55,181 nt of DNA from Azospirillum melinis (lineage in GTDB: Bacteria; Pseudomonadota; Alphaproteobacteria; Azospirillales; Azospirillaceae): positions 1 through 55,181 of the forward strand of contig NZ_WHOS01000048.1 in assembly GCF_013340935.1 (NCBI RefSeq). Direction: 5' to 3'. Numbering within the stretch: position 1 is the first letter of the stretch; each line of letters starts with the position of its first letter. The notes beneath the pieces were generated by a model. That model had not been told where the DNA came from. It did not search any database and saw only the letters and a list, made by a program, of their open reading frames with translations. The translations under genes and the position numbers were made by a program. This document shows positions 32,701 to 40,770 of this stretch, in pieces.

Positions 32701-35700
32701 CATTCTTCAGCGTCGTGTCGCGAAGGTTGCGGATCATCTCGTTGATGTTGTCCTTCAGCGCAGCAACCTCGCCCATCGCCTCCACGGTGATGGAACGGGT
32801 CAGGTCGCCCTTGGTCACCGCGGTGGCGACCTCGGCGATGGCGCGCACCTGGGTGGTCAGGTTGGCGGCCAGCTGGTTCACATTCTCGGTCAGGTCCTTC
32901 CACAGGCCGGCGGCACCCGGCACGCGGGCCTGACCGCCCAGCTTGCCTTCGATGCCCACCTCGCGCGCCACGTTGGTGACCTGATCGGCGAAGGTCGCCA
33001 GCGTGTCGATCATGCCGTTGATGGTGTTGGCCAGCGCCGCGATCTCACCCTTGGCGTCCACCGCCAGCTTGCGCTTCAGGTCGCCGTCGGCGACCGCGGT
33101 GACGACGCTGGCGATGCCGCGCACCTGACCGGTCAGGTTGGCAGCCATCATGTTCACATTGTCGGTCAGATCCTTCCAGGTGCCACCGACACCCTCGACC
33201 TTCGCCTGACCGCCCAGCTTGCCTTCCGAGCCCACCTCGCGCGCAACGCGCGTCACTTCCGAAGCGAAGCTGTTCAGCTGGTCCACCATCGTGTTGATGG
33301 TCGATTTCAGCTCGAAGATTTCGCCCTTCACATCGACGGTGATCTTCTTCGACAGATCGCCCTTGGCGACCGCGGTGGTGACTTCGGCGATGTTGCGGAC
33401 CTGACCGGTCAGGTTGGCCGCCATCATGTTCACGTTGTCGGTCAAATCCTTCCAGGTGCCGGCAACCCCCTTCACCTGGGCCTGACCGCCCAGTTTGCCC
33501 TCAATGCCGACCTCGCGCGCAACGCGGGCGACTTCCGAGGCGAAGCTGTTCAGCTGGTCCACCATCGTGTTGATGGTCGATTTCAGTTCGAGGATCTCGC
33601 CCTTCACATCGACGGTGATCTTCTTCGACAGGTCGCCATTCGCGACCGCGGTGGTGACTTCGGCGATGTTGCGGACCTGCCCCGTCAGGTTGGTCGCCAT
33701 CGCGTTCACATTGTCGGTCAGGTCTTTCCAAGTGCCGCCGACACCCTTCACCTGGGCCTGACCGCCCAGCTTGCCTTCCGAACCCACCTCGCGCGCCACG
33801 CGCGTCACCTCGGATGCGAAGCTGTTCAGCTGGTCCACCATCGTGTTGATGGTCGATTTCAGTTCGAGGATCTCGCCCTTCACATCGACGGTGATCTTCT
33901 TCGACAGGTCGCCATTCGCGACCGCCGTCGTCACCTCGGCGATGTTGCGCACCTGCCCCGTCAGGTTGGTCGCCATCGCGTTCACGCTGTCGGTCAGGTC
34001 TTTCCAAGTGCCGCCGACACCCTTCACCTGGGCCTGACCGCCGAGCTTGCCTTCCGAGCCCACCTCGCGCGCAACGCGCGTCACTTCCGAGGCGAAGCTG
34101 TTCAGCTGGTCCACCATCGTGTTGATGGTGTTCTTCAACTCAAGGATCTCGCCCTTCACCGGCACGGTGATCTTTTTCGACAGGTCGCCGTTGGCGACGG
34201 CGGTCGTCACGTCGGCGATGTTGCGGACCTGACCGGTCAGGTTCGCCGCCATCAGATTCACGCTGTCGGTCAGATCCTTCCAGGTGCCACCGACGCCTTC
34301 GACCCGCGCCTGACCTCCCAGCTTGCCTTCGGACCCCACCTCGCGCGCGACGCGCGTCACCTCCGAGGCAAAGCTGTTCAGCTGGTCCACCATCGTGTTG
34401 ATGGTCGATTTCAGCTCAAGAATCTCACCCTTCACGTCGACGGTGATCTTCTTCGACAAGTCACCTGTCGCGACGGCGGTGGTCACGTCGGCGATGTTGC
34501 GGACCTGACCGGTCAGGTTGGCCGCCATCATGTTCACGCTGTCGGTCAGGTCCTTCCAAGTCCCGCCGACGCCCTCGACCTTCGCCTGACCGCCCAGCTT
34601 GCCTTCCGAGCCCACCTCGCGCGCAACGCGCGTCACCTCCGACGCGAAGCTGTTCAGCTGGTCCACCATCGTGTTGATGGTCGATTTCAGCTCGAGGATC
34701 TCGCCCTTCACATCGACGGTGATCTTCTTCGATAGATCGCCCTTGGCGACCGCGGTGGTGACTTCGGCGATGTTGCGGACCTGGCCGGTCAGGTTTTCCG
34801 CCATCATGTTCACATTGTCGGTCAGATCCTTCCAGGTGCCGCCGACACCCTCAACCTTGGCCTGACCGCCCAGCTTGCCTTCCGAGCCCACCTCGCGCGC
34901 AACGCGCGTCACTTCCGACGCGAAGCTGTTCAGCTGGTCCACCATCGTGTTGATGGTCGATTTCAGCTCAAGGATCTCGCCCTTCACATCCACGGTGATC
35001 TTCTTCGACAGATCGCCCTTGGCGACCGCCGTCGTCACCTCCGCGATGTTGCGGACCTGACCGGTCAGGTTCGCCGCCATCACATTGACGTTCTCGGTCA
35101 GGTCCTTCCAGCTGCCGGCAACGCCCTTCACCTGGGCCTGACCGCCCAGCTTGCCTTCGATCCCCACCTCGCGCGCCACACGCGTCAGCTCGGTGGTGAC
35201 GGTGACGAGCTGGTCCACCATGGTGTTGACGTTGCGGGCAGTGCGCAGGAATTCACCCTGCAACGGCCGGCCTTCGATCTCCAGCGCCATGGTCTTCGAC
35301 AGGTCGCCCTTGGCGACCGCGCCGATGACGCGAGCAATTTCCGTTGTCGGCTGGATCATGTCGCCGACCAGCGTGTTGATGCTGTCGACGCAGGTTTCCC
35401 ACCCGCCGGACGCATTGTTCAGCTTGGCGCGCTGGCTGATGCGGCCTTCCTTGCCGATGGCGACGCTGAGTCGGCTGACCTCGGCGGTCAGGTTCTGGTT
35501 CAGTTCGACCACGTCGTTGAAGGCGGCGGCGATTTCGCCGTCGATTCCCGTGAGGTCCAGCGGCAGCCGCACCGAGAATTCACCCTTGCGCAATTGCCGC
35601 AGGGCCATCAGCAGAACCTTCGGATCCAACGCGTCCGCCGTCTCGACCATCGCCGTCATGCCGTTCCCCAATCCGCGCGCCGTGCCCACCATGGACCGCG

Positions 35701-35710
35701 CTCCGCCCAT
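29765..35710 (-). CDS. giant soluble hybrid histidine kinase with nine HAMP units and three receivers
   Basis: 1981 residues from ATG 35710; ATGs at 35692, 35659 and 35650 are alternatives. An N-terminal region (DPKVLLMALRQLRKGEFSVRLP) with HAMP-like parts leads into nine tandem 92-residue HAMP units (about 176-1003). Then come a GAF domain (about 1015-1160), a long coiled coil (about 1165-1260), HisKA with the phospho-His in MSHELRTPLNS near 1277, HATPase (NLLSNAFKF, DTGIGIPED, GGTGLGLSIS), and three receivers. Receivers one and three have acceptor Asp in VLLDIGLPDMDG and VLVDIMMPEMDG; the middle one lacks the acidic start pair and is degenerate. There is no transmembrane helix. The layout resembles fungal group III osmosensing kinases. 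Confidence 0.9.
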   Translation of the reverse strand: MGGARSMVGTARGLGNGMTAMVETADALDPKVLLMALRQLRKGEFSVRLPLDLTGIDGEIAAAFNDVVELNQNLTAEVSRLSVAIGKEGRISQRAKLNNASGGWETCVDSINTLVGDMIQPTTEIARVIGAVAKGDLSKTMALEIEGRPLQGEFLRTARNVNTMVDQLVTVTTELTRVAREVGIEGKLGGQAQVKGVAGSWKDLTENVNVMAANLTGQVRNIAEVTTAVAKGDLSKKITVDVKGEILELKSTINTMVDQLNSFASEVTRVAREVGSEGKLGGQAKVEGVGGTWKDLTDNVNMMAENLTGQVRNIAEVTTAVAKGDLSKKITVDVKGEILELKSTINTMVDQLNSFASEVTRVAREVGSEGKLGGQAKVEGVGGTWKDLTDSVNMMAANLTGQVRNIADVTTAVATGDLSKKITVDVKGEILELKSTINTMVDQLNSFASEVTRVAREVGSEGKLGGQARVEGVGGTWKDLTDSVNLMAANLTGQVRNIADVTTAVANGDLSKKITVPVKGEILELKNTINTMVDQLNSFASEVTRVAREVGSEGKLGGQAQVKGVGGTWKDLTDSVNAMATNLTGQVRNIAEVTTAVANGDLSKKITVDVKGEILELKSTINTMVDQLNSFASEVTRVAREVGSEGKLGGQAQVKGVGGTWKDLTDNVNAMATNLTGQVRNIAEVTTAVANGDLSKKITVDVKGEILELKSTINTMVDQLNSFASEVARVAREVGIEGKLGGQAQVKGVAGTWKDLTDNVNMMAANLTGQVRNIAEVTTAVAKGDLSKKITVDVKGEIFELKSTINTMVDQLNSFASEVTRVAREVGSEGKLGGQAKVEGVGGTWKDLTDNVNMMAANLTGQVRGIASVVTAVADGDLKRKLAVDAKGEIAALANTINGMIDTLATFADQVTNVAREVGIEGKLGGQARVPGAAGLWKDLTENVNQLAANLTTQVRAIAEVATAVTKGDLTRSITVEAMGEVAALKDNINEMIRNLRDTTLKNAEQDWLKTNLAKFTRMLQGERDLVTVSNMILSEIAPLVNAQHGVFYVATRDRDEPLLELVASYALKERKNLSNRFHLKEGLVGQCAYEKKRILLTNVPRDYVSISSGLGEAPPLNIIVLPVLFEDDVKAVIELASFGRFSETHQSFLEQLTESIGIVLNTIAANMRTEGLLKQSQRLTTELQSQQEELKTTNERLEQQAASLRKSEELLKAQQEKLTTTNEALEEKAEQLEKQNIEVERKNREVVFAKAALEEKAEQLALTSKYKSQFLANMSHELRTPLNSLLILSKLLADNPDTNLSDRQVEFARTIHSAGSDLLGLINDILDLSKIESGTVTLEIGEVVLGDLRNHVERTFSQLAQEKKLDFAIEMDEALPASIQTDEKRLAQVLNNLLSNAFKFTESGGITFRVAPATEGWSAAHPTLDAASSVLAFTVIDTGIGIPEDKQRIIFEAFQQADGTTSRKYGGTGLGLSISREIARLLGGEIRVASTPGRGSAFTLFVPRSYDIVAEPVAQLGTPVIAAASAAMPPTALLPKRTETATRPVVASGPQEGLALLDMQQPAGDDRERLRPGEPVVLIVEDDNTFASILIDLAREKGFRTILSSGGSAALPLARKYRPDAVLLDIGLPDMDGWALLDLLKRDPQTRHIPVHVISAKDERRRGLAMGAFDYSEKPVEREAIFDALNRVKSFRERDHRRLLVVEKDSPQPGGVAALIGNGDVETHTVTSIEAAMAALSADHFDCMVLDLSSPTLAGPVTVDFELIEWLRTRDTLAWMPVVIYVAADIAAEDEARLRRLAETVVLKSARSPAGLLDETALFLHRAVDRLPDEKRRSILDLRQHDPSLAGKRVLVIDDDIRNIFSLASVMEAHKIEVLHAESGREGIERLRADPGVDVVLVDIMMPEMDGYETMRTIRSIDEFRALPMIAVTAKAMKGDRDKCIEAGATDYIAKPVDIDHLLSLLRIWTAKNNRQQQRGGVQA
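32702..35185 (-). repeat. nine tandem 276-bp repeats encoding HAMP units
   Basis: Each unit encodes 92 residues beginning TRVAREVGxEGKLGGQA and containing WKDLTD, NLTGQVRNIA, GDLSKKITV and VNTMVDQLN-like blocks. Units two to seven are nearly identical even in wobble positions in places, while the ninth (nearest the GAF domain) and the end of the eighth have diverged. This pattern indicates tandem duplication with gene conversion. Confidence 0.92.
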
Positions 35711-36001
35711 CCCCAGAACCGCTCCAAGGATCGCTCCACTGCGCGGTCGAAGAAAACGTAGGCCAACACAACCGGGATTCTGAACGTCCGCACCGACAGT
35801 GTGCGCACTCCATCCTCATCCGGAGCGTGACTGCGCAGTCCTACAGCCCCGCACGATGAAGTAAAGGCTATTCGGGTCAACTTGGCCTTTCGTAGGAACC
35901 CCGCCTTCCAGCGTAAGGGCTATGCCTATAACTTAGGATGAGGATAGTATTTTCTTGAGCTTAGCCGGCCTTGTCACCGGCTTAACTCAGCTTTCTGTCC
36001 T

Positions 36002-36298
36002 TTATGCGAAGCTCTGGCTTCGGAACGATTCGATCGCGGATGTAGTTATAGATCCAGCCATGGCGGGACATTTCGGCGCCGGCCGCCTTCCGCAGGGCAA
36101 GACGACCCGACACATCACAGCCTGGGGCTTGGCGATGAATCTTTGGACGTTTTCCATGCAGGCTTCGATGTGCTGCATGCTCTCTTGGATGCGCGCCTGC
36201 CAGCAGGGGGCTGCCCTTGCCCATTCCTTCAGCGGAATGCCGCTCCTGCCCTCGCCGCGCCCGCCGGCCGACGTGCTGCCCTTTCGCACACGGCGCAC
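36002..36298 (-). CDS. doubtful small hypothetical protein
   Basis: 98 residues. The middle (EWARAAPCWQARIQESMQHIEACMENVQRFIAKPQ) looks like an amphipathic helix with plausible codon use, but the last third is Cys/Pro-rich and low-quality, and no clear ribosome site is present. It could be a decayed or frameshifted gene, or chance. An overlapping plus-strand ORF at 35955-36356 looks less protein-like. Confidence 0.25.
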   Translation of the reverse strand: MRRVRKGSTSAGGRGEGRSGIPLKEWARAAPCWQARIQESMQHIEACMENVQRFIAKPQAVMCRVVLPCGRRPAPKCPAMAGSITTSAIESFRSQSFA

Positions 36299-36381
36299 GG
36301 CGCGTGGCGGCGGTTTTGGCGGTCCGGCCGTGGTGATCCCGCTCGGCCGGCGCTGATCGCCCCACGCTGATCGTGCGGCGC

Positions 36382-36415
36382 GCAGATCCGTTCACGCAGC
36401 AGATCCGTTCACGCA
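36382..36415. repeat. perfect 17-bp tandem duplication
   Basis: GCAGATCCGTTCACGCA is present twice in succession (36382-36398, 36399-36415) about 85 bases before the msrP start. Confidence 0.7.
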
Positions 36416-36497
36416 ATTGTGTAGACCCTGTGATTTGCCGACGGCCGGCCGCAGCCCTATGGTTAGTGGCAGGAATGGTCCGTTCGGGAGAGGGTCG

Positions 36498-37445
36498 ATG
36501 CTGTTCAAGTTTCCCACCGCGTCGCAGGCACGCGAAGACGAGGTGACGCCGCGGGAGCTGTTCCTGTCGCGCCGCAGCCTGATCGCCGGTGGTGCCGCCG
36601 CCATGGCGCTGGGCAGCCTGCCGGTATGGAGCGGCAGCGCGCTGGCAGGCCCCTTCCAGGCGGCGACCACGATCAAGCCGGCCGATCCGAAGTTCGATCC
36701 GACGACGCCGATGAAGTCGGCCACCACCTACAACAACTTCTATGAGTTCGGCACCGGCAAGAGCGATCCGGCCGAAAATGCCGGCACGCTGAAGACCCGC
36801 CCCTGGGAAATCGCCATCGGCGGCGAGGTCGGCAAACCGATGACCATCGGCATCGAGGATCTGCTCAAGTTCCCAATGGAAGAACGCGTCTACCGCCTGC
36901 GTTGCGTCGAGGGCTGGTCGATGGTGATTCCCTGGGTCGGCTTCCCGCTGGCGGAGTTGCTGAAGCGGGTTGAACCGACCGGCAACGCAAAATACGTCGC
37001 CTTCCAGACCTTGAACGATTCGAAGCAGATGCCGGGCCTGCGCTCCTGGGTGTTGGACTGGCCCTATACCGAAGGGCTGCGGCTGGACGAGGCGATGCAT
37101 CCCCTGACCATGTTGGCTGTCGGCATGTATGGCGAGGTGCTGCCCAACCAGAACGGTGCCCCGATCCGGCTGGTGGTGCCGTGGAAGTACGGCTTCAAGT
37201 CGATCAAATCGATCGTCAAGATCTCTCTGGTTAAGGACCAGCCGGCCACCGCCTGGAACAAGTCGCAGCCGCGTGAGTACGGCTTCTATTCCAACGTCAA
37301 TCCGGACGTCGACCATCCGCGCTGGAGCCAGGCGACCGAGCGGCGGGTCGGTGAATTCTCGCGCCGCAAGACCTTGCCCTTCAACGGCTATGGCGAAGAG
37401 GTCGCGTCGCTCTATGCCGGCATGGACCTGAAGGCGAATTACTGA
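36498..37445 (+). CDS. msrP: protein-methionine-sulfoxide reductase catalytic subunit MsrP
   Basis: 315 residues from ATG 36498 (MLFKFPTASQA), preceded by GGGAGAGGG. MsrP (YedY) is a periplasmic molybdopterin enzyme that repairs oxidised methionines. A Tat signal is visible as LSRRSLIAGGAAA (Arg25-Arg26) followed by a hydrophobic stretch. The molybdenum ligand is Cys136 in YRLRCVEGWSMVIPW. The VVPWKYGFKSIKSIVKI and PREYGFYSNVNPDVDHPRWSQATERR blocks near the C-terminus are family-specific. The haem partner msrQ follows after two bases. Confidence 0.95.
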   Translation: MLFKFPTASQAREDEVTPRELFLSRRSLIAGGAAAMALGSLPVWSGSALAGPFQAATTIKPADPKFDPTTPMKSATTYNNFYEFGTGKSDPAENAGTLKTRPWEIAIGGEVGKPMTIGIEDLLKFPMEERVYRLRCVEGWSMVIPWVGFPLAELLKRVEPTGNAKYVAFQTLNDSKQMPGLRSWVLDWPYTEGLRLDEAMHPLTMLAVGMYGEVLPNQNGAPIRLVVPWKYGFKSIKSIVKISLVKDQPATAWNKSQPREYGFYSNVNPDVDHPRWSQATERRVGEFSRRKTLPFNGYGEEVASLYAGMDLKANY

Positions 37446-37447
37446 CC

Positions 37448-38206
37448 ATGGCCGCGCCCCTCGCCTCCGCCGGCGGCGTCGATCTGCGCGCCGCCGCGAA
37501 CGCCGCCCTTACCTCTCGCTGGGCCAAGCCCGTCGTCTTCACCCTCGCCCTGGTTCCGCTGGTCTGGACCGTCTGGCTCGCCTACACCGGCGAACTGGGG
37601 GCGGAGCCGGTGCTGGAAAGCGTCAAGGCCAGCGGGCTGTGGGCCTTGCGCTTCCTGCTGATCGCGCTGGCGCTGACACCGCTGCGCATGCTGACGGGGG
37701 TGGCAGGGCTGGCGCGGTTCCGGCGGATGCTGGGACTGTTCGCCTTCTTCTATGCAGCCGTCCATTTGTCCACCTACGTTGGGTTGGACCAGTTCTTCGA
37801 TTGGCCGGCGATCTGGAAGGAGATCGTCAAGCGGCCCTACATCACGGTCGGCATGGGGGCCTTCCTGATCCTGACGGCGCTGGCCGCCACCTCCACCGAC
37901 GGCATGGTGAAGCGGCTGGGCGGCAAGCGCTGGCGCGCCCTGCACAAGGCCGTCTTCGTCGCCGGGCTGGCCGGCTGCCTGCACTTCATCATGCTGGTGA
38001 AGGGCTGGCAGACGGCGCCGCTCGTCTATGCGCTGATCTGTATCGGGCTGCTCGCCTTCCGCCGCTGGCCGATCCGGCTCGGGCAGCGGAAGGACGGTCG
38101 ACGGAAGGAAGCCCCGGTCAGAACACGGCCCGCAGCAGCCCTACGGTCCGGCGAAGCGCCAGCACCGCACTTTCCGGATGGAAGCTCCCCCGTTCGTCGC
38201 AGTTGA
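37448..38206 (+). CDS. msrQ: haem b membrane subunit MsrQ
   Basis: 252 residues. MsrQ is the inner-membrane haem protein that passes electrons to MsrP. About six hydrophobic segments are seen. Likely haem-ligand histidines occur in YAAVHLSTYV, LHKAVFVAG and CLHFIMLVK. The C-terminal ~45 residues are charged, Pro-rich and not conserved, and the last 89 bases run across the 3' end of the convergent hydrolase gene, so this tail may have arisen by loss of an earlier stop. Confidence 0.92.
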   Translation: MAAPLASAGGVDLRAAANAALTSRWAKPVVFTLALVPLVWTVWLAYTGELGAEPVLESVKASGLWALRFLLIALALTPLRMLTGVAGLARFRRMLGLFAFFYAAVHLSTYVGLDQFFDWPAIWKEIVKRPYITVGMGAFLILTALAATSTDGMVKRLGGKRWRALHKAVFVAGLAGCLHFIMLVKGWQTAPLVYALICIGLLAFRRWPIRLGQRKDGRRKEAPVRTRPAAALRSGEAPAPHFPDGSSPVRRS

Positions 38207-38795
38207 ATCCGTGGCCGGCCGGATAGATATGCACCGGCACCCACGGATAGCGGGCCTTGACTCCCTCGGCGACCGACAGCGGGATGGCATGGTCCTGCTC
38301 GCCGAAATGCAGCAGGGTCGGAACCCGCGGGGCGCTGTCCAGCGTCTTGCCGATCTCGCCACCGTAATAGCCGATGGCGGCGCGCACCGGCAGCGCCGCC
38401 GCCGACGCCCAGGCGATGCTGCCGCCCCAGCAATAGCCGACGATGGCCGCAGCACCGTCACCGCCGAGATGGGCCAGCGCCGCAGCGATGTCCTGCAAGG
38501 CGTCGGCGGTCGCCACCGCCCCCTTCAGCGCGATGCCCCGCTGAATGCCGGCATCGTCATAAGGCAGCTCGACCCCGCGCTCGGCCCGGTCGAACAGGTC
38601 GGGCGCCACGGTGGTGAAGCCCTGCTGGGCGAAGCCGTCGCAGACGCTGCGGATGTGATGGTTGATGCCGAAGATTTCCGGAGCCACGATCAGGCGCCCG
38701 ATCTCCTCGACCTTGGCCGGCGCGCGATAGGCGCGCATCCGGTGGCCGTCCGCCGCCGTCAGTTCGATCCAGCCGGCAGCCGTTGCGTCACTCAT
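38118..38795 (-). CDS. dienelactone hydrolase family protein
   Basis: 225 residues from ATG 38795 (MSDATAAGW). It has the alpha/beta-hydrolase fold of carboxymethylenebutenolidase: VAPEIFGINHHIRSVCDGFAQQGF near the start, nucleophile Cys122 in VGYCWGGS, the acid in HFGEQDHAIP and the His in YPAGHGFNCDERG. Family members open enol-lactones in aromatic degradation, but no other pathway gene is near, so the substrate is open. The 3' end overlaps the convergent msrQ. Confidence 0.88.
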   Translation of the reverse strand: MSDATAAGWIELTAADGHRMRAYRAPAKVEEIGRLIVAPEIFGINHHIRSVCDGFAQQGFTTVAPDLFDRAERGVELPYDDAGIQRGIALKGAVATADALQDIAAALAHLGGDGAAAIVGYCWGGSIAWASAAALPVRAAIGYYGGEIGKTLDSAPRVPTLLHFGEQDHAIPLSVAEGVKARYPWVPVHIYPAGHGFNCDERGSFHPESAVLALRRTVGLLRAVF

Positions 38796-39208
38796 GTCCT
38801 GACCCCTCATCTTGGGAGACCGTCCAGGCGGTCATTGCCGATGATCATAAGGGGATGAAGCCTCAGAGCAACTGGCGACAGGGCAGCATGGCGACCCGGT
38901 GGTCATATCCGCCACCTCGTTCGCGTTACCTCTCTGACGACAGTCGGACCGCCACCTTCCTCGATGCCGGTTCAGGAACCATCGCAGAAGGCCTGCTGTT
39001 GGGCGAACGAGATTTCCCGAAAAGCCTTAAATGCAGCAAGCTCTATATACAGTTCATTTTCGCTAAATATGAAAGACATTCCCTTGCTGCGACATATTCT
39101 TTGCTGTAGCGTGACCCGAGCCGTCGAACGCCGGAACCAGTGTCGGCCGCAACGTGCCGAAGACGGCGAACCAACCCAACCCATTTAAGAAACACCGGGC
39201 ATCAACCG
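38796..39208. other. intergenic region upstream of the cystine importer
   Basis: About 410 bases without a supportable gene. It contains the hydrolase promoter on the minus strand and, at about 39030-39085, an AT-rich stretch (CTCTATATACAG, then CGCTAAATATGAAAG) likely to be the importer promoter. No riboswitch or tRNA structure was recognised. Confidence 0.45.
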
Positions 39209-39982
39209 ATGAAATGGCTGAAATCGCTTCTCGTCGCCGGCCTTATGCAGGTCGCCGCCGTCTCCGCCGCCCACGCTCAGGCCGACCTTGACCGCATCAA
39301 GGCCGATGGCGTGCTGAAGATCGGCACGGAGGGAACTTATGCCCCCTTCACCTACCATGACGCCTCGGGCGCGCTCGTCGGCTTCGATGTGGAGATCGGG
39401 CGCGAGATCGCCAAGCGCATCGGCGTGAAGGCAGAGTTCCTGGAAGGCAAGTGGGATGGGCTGATCGCCGGCCTGGACGCACGCCGCTATGACGCCGTCA
39501 TCAATCAGGTCGGCATCACCGAGGCACGCAAGGCCAAGTACGACTTCTCCGACCCCTACATCACCAGCCGCGCCGTGCTGATCGTTAAGGGCGACAACAG
39601 CGCGATCAAGAGCTTTGCCGACCTCAAGGGCAAGAAGTCGGCCCAGTCGCTGACCAGCAACTTCGGCAAGCTGGCCGAGGCGTCCGGAGCGCAGCTGGTC
39701 GGCACCGACGGTTTCGACCAGTCGATCCAGCTGGTCCTGAACGGCCGGGCCGATGCGACGGTCAACGACAGCCTGTCCTTCCTGGATTTCAAGAAGCACA
39801 AGCCCGATGCCAACGTGAAGATCGCCGCCACCCAGGACAATGCCGACCAGTCCGGCATCATCGTCCGCAAGGGCGAGGCCAAGCTGGTCTCCGCCATCAA
39901 CGAGGCGCTGACCGCCATGAAGGCCGACGGCACCTATGGGACGATTTCGCAGAAGTATTTCGGCGCCGACGTTTCCAAGTGA
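39209..39982 (+). CDS. tcyA: cystine-type ABC substrate-binding protein (TcyA/FliY-like)
   Basis: 257 residues from ATG 39209. The signal peptide is about 1-24 (LKSLLVAGLMQVAAVSAAHA). The mature protein is closely patterned on FliY/TcyA, the periplasmic cystine receptor: GTEGTYAPFTYHDASGALVGFDVEI, INQVGITEARKAKYDFSDPY, LKGKKSAQSLTSNFGKLAE and ATVNDSLSFLDF. Cystine is therefore the most likely ligand. It is separated from the permease by a strong hairpin. Confidence 0.85.
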   Translation: MKWLKSLLVAGLMQVAAVSAAHAQADLDRIKADGVLKIGTEGTYAPFTYHDASGALVGFDVEIGREIAKRIGVKAEFLEGKWDGLIAGLDARRYDAVINQVGITEARKAKYDFSDPYITSRAVLIVKGDNSAIKSFADLKGKKSAQSLTSNFGKLAEASGAQLVGTDGFDQSIQLVLNGRADATVNDSLSFLDFKKHKPDANVKIAATQDNADQSGIIVRKGEAKLVSAINEALTAMKADGTYGTISQKYFGADVSK

Positions 39983-40022
39983 CGTTTTCAGACTAGTTTC
40001 CCGTCTCACGTCAACGCCCGCC

Positions 40023-40059
40023 ACAATGCCCCCAGCCCCATCCGGGCCGGGGGCATTGT
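40023..40059 (+). terminator. hairpin between cystine-binding protein and permease
   Basis: ACAATGCCCCC (40023-40033) pairs perfectly over 11 bp with GGGGGCATTGT (40049-40059). No run of T follows, so it is more likely a partial terminator or 3' stabiliser that raises the amount of binding protein. Confidence 0.6.
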
Positions 40060-40089
40060 CGTTCCATCTTCACGAGAGGCACCTTCCCC

Positions 40090-40770
40090 GTGCTGCACTG
40101 GCTTACCCTGATGGCGGACTCGCTTCCGTCGCTGCTGTGGGCGGCGCTGGTCTTCACCGTTCCGCTGACGCTGGCCTCTTTCGCGCTCGGCCTGGTCGTC
40201 GGCCTGGCGGCGGCGGTGGTCCGGCTGTTCGGACCGGCTCCGCTTGCCGCCATCGTCCGCTTCTATGTCTGGATCATCCGCGGCACGCCGCTGCTGGTGC
40301 AGCTTTTCCTGATCTTCTACGGCCTGCCCAGCGCCGGCATCGTGCTGGACGCCTTCCCGGCAGCGTTGATCGGCTTCACGCTGAATGTCGGCGCCTACAC
40401 CTCGGAGATCATCCGTGCCGTCATCGGCTCGGTGCCGAAGGGCCAGTGGGAGGCCGCCTATTCCATCGGCATGAGCTGGTCGCAGGCGATGCGCCGCACC
40501 ATCCTGCCGCAGGCCGCCCGCGTCGCCGTGCCGCCGCTGTCCAACAGTTTCATCTCGCTGGTGAAGGACACCTCGCTCGCCGCCGCCATCACCGTGCCCG
40601 AGCTGTTCCAGGCCGCCCAGCGCATCGTCGCCACCAGCTACGAACCGCTGATCCTCTATGTGGAGGCGGCGCTGATCTATCTCGCGCTCAGTTCCGTTCT
40701 GTCGGCGCTGCAGGTCCGCTTGGAAAAGCGGCTCAACCAGTATGGCGGTTTCCTGGAGGCCAAGTCGTGA
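40090..40770 (+). CDS. tcyL: cystine-type ABC transporter permease
   Basis: 226 residues with about five hydrophobic segments. The family block FYVWIIRGTPLLVQLFLIFYGLP lies near residues 57-80 and the ATPase-docking loop is WEAAYSIGMSWSQAMRRTILPQAA. It likely functions as a homodimer since only one permease gene is present. Its stop overlaps the GTG of the ATPase (GTGA). Confidence 0.85.
   Translation: MLHWLTLMADSLPSLLWAALVFTVPLTLASFALGLVVGLAAAVVRLFGPAPLAAIVRFYVWIIRGTPLLVQLFLIFYGLPSAGIVLDAFPAALIGFTLNVGAYTSEIIRAVIGSVPKGQWEAAYSIGMSWSQAMRRTILPQAARVAVPPLSNSFISLVKDTSLAAAITVPELFQAAQRIVATSYEPLILYVEAALIYLALSSVLSALQVRLEKRLNQYGGFLEAKS

Larger units (their letters stand above)
35711..36497. other. intergenic region between giant kinase and msrP
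   Basis: About 790 bases. 35850-36060 is AT-richer and probably holds the kinase promoter (minus strand). An imperfect hairpin lies at 35956-35989 (TTAGCCGG/CCGGCTTA core). A weak minus-strand ORF covers 36002-36298. A perfect 17-bp tandem duplication is at 36382-36415. The msrP promoter should lie between 36400 and 36490. Confidence 0.5.

Noticed and set aside
29486..34735. A 1749-residue plus-strand open frame opposite the two kinases
   Set aside because: It is the antisense shadow of the high-GC kinase genes; its translation simply repeats His/Gln/Val-rich sequence with the 276-bp period and shows no domain.
32702..35185. Regular repeats resembling a CRISPR or satellite array
   Set aside because: The period is 276 bp, in frame, and encodes HAMP units; no short direct repeats with unique spacers.
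35955..36356. 133-residue plus-strand ORF between the kinase and msrP
   Set aside because: Cys/Met/Pro-rich low-complexity translation with no ribosome site; overlaps another weak ORF on the other strand.
38796..39208. A plus-strand frame (about 38783-39109) as a gene before the cystine importer
   Set aside because: Poor codon use, no ribosome site and no recognisable domain; the region looks like promoter DNA.
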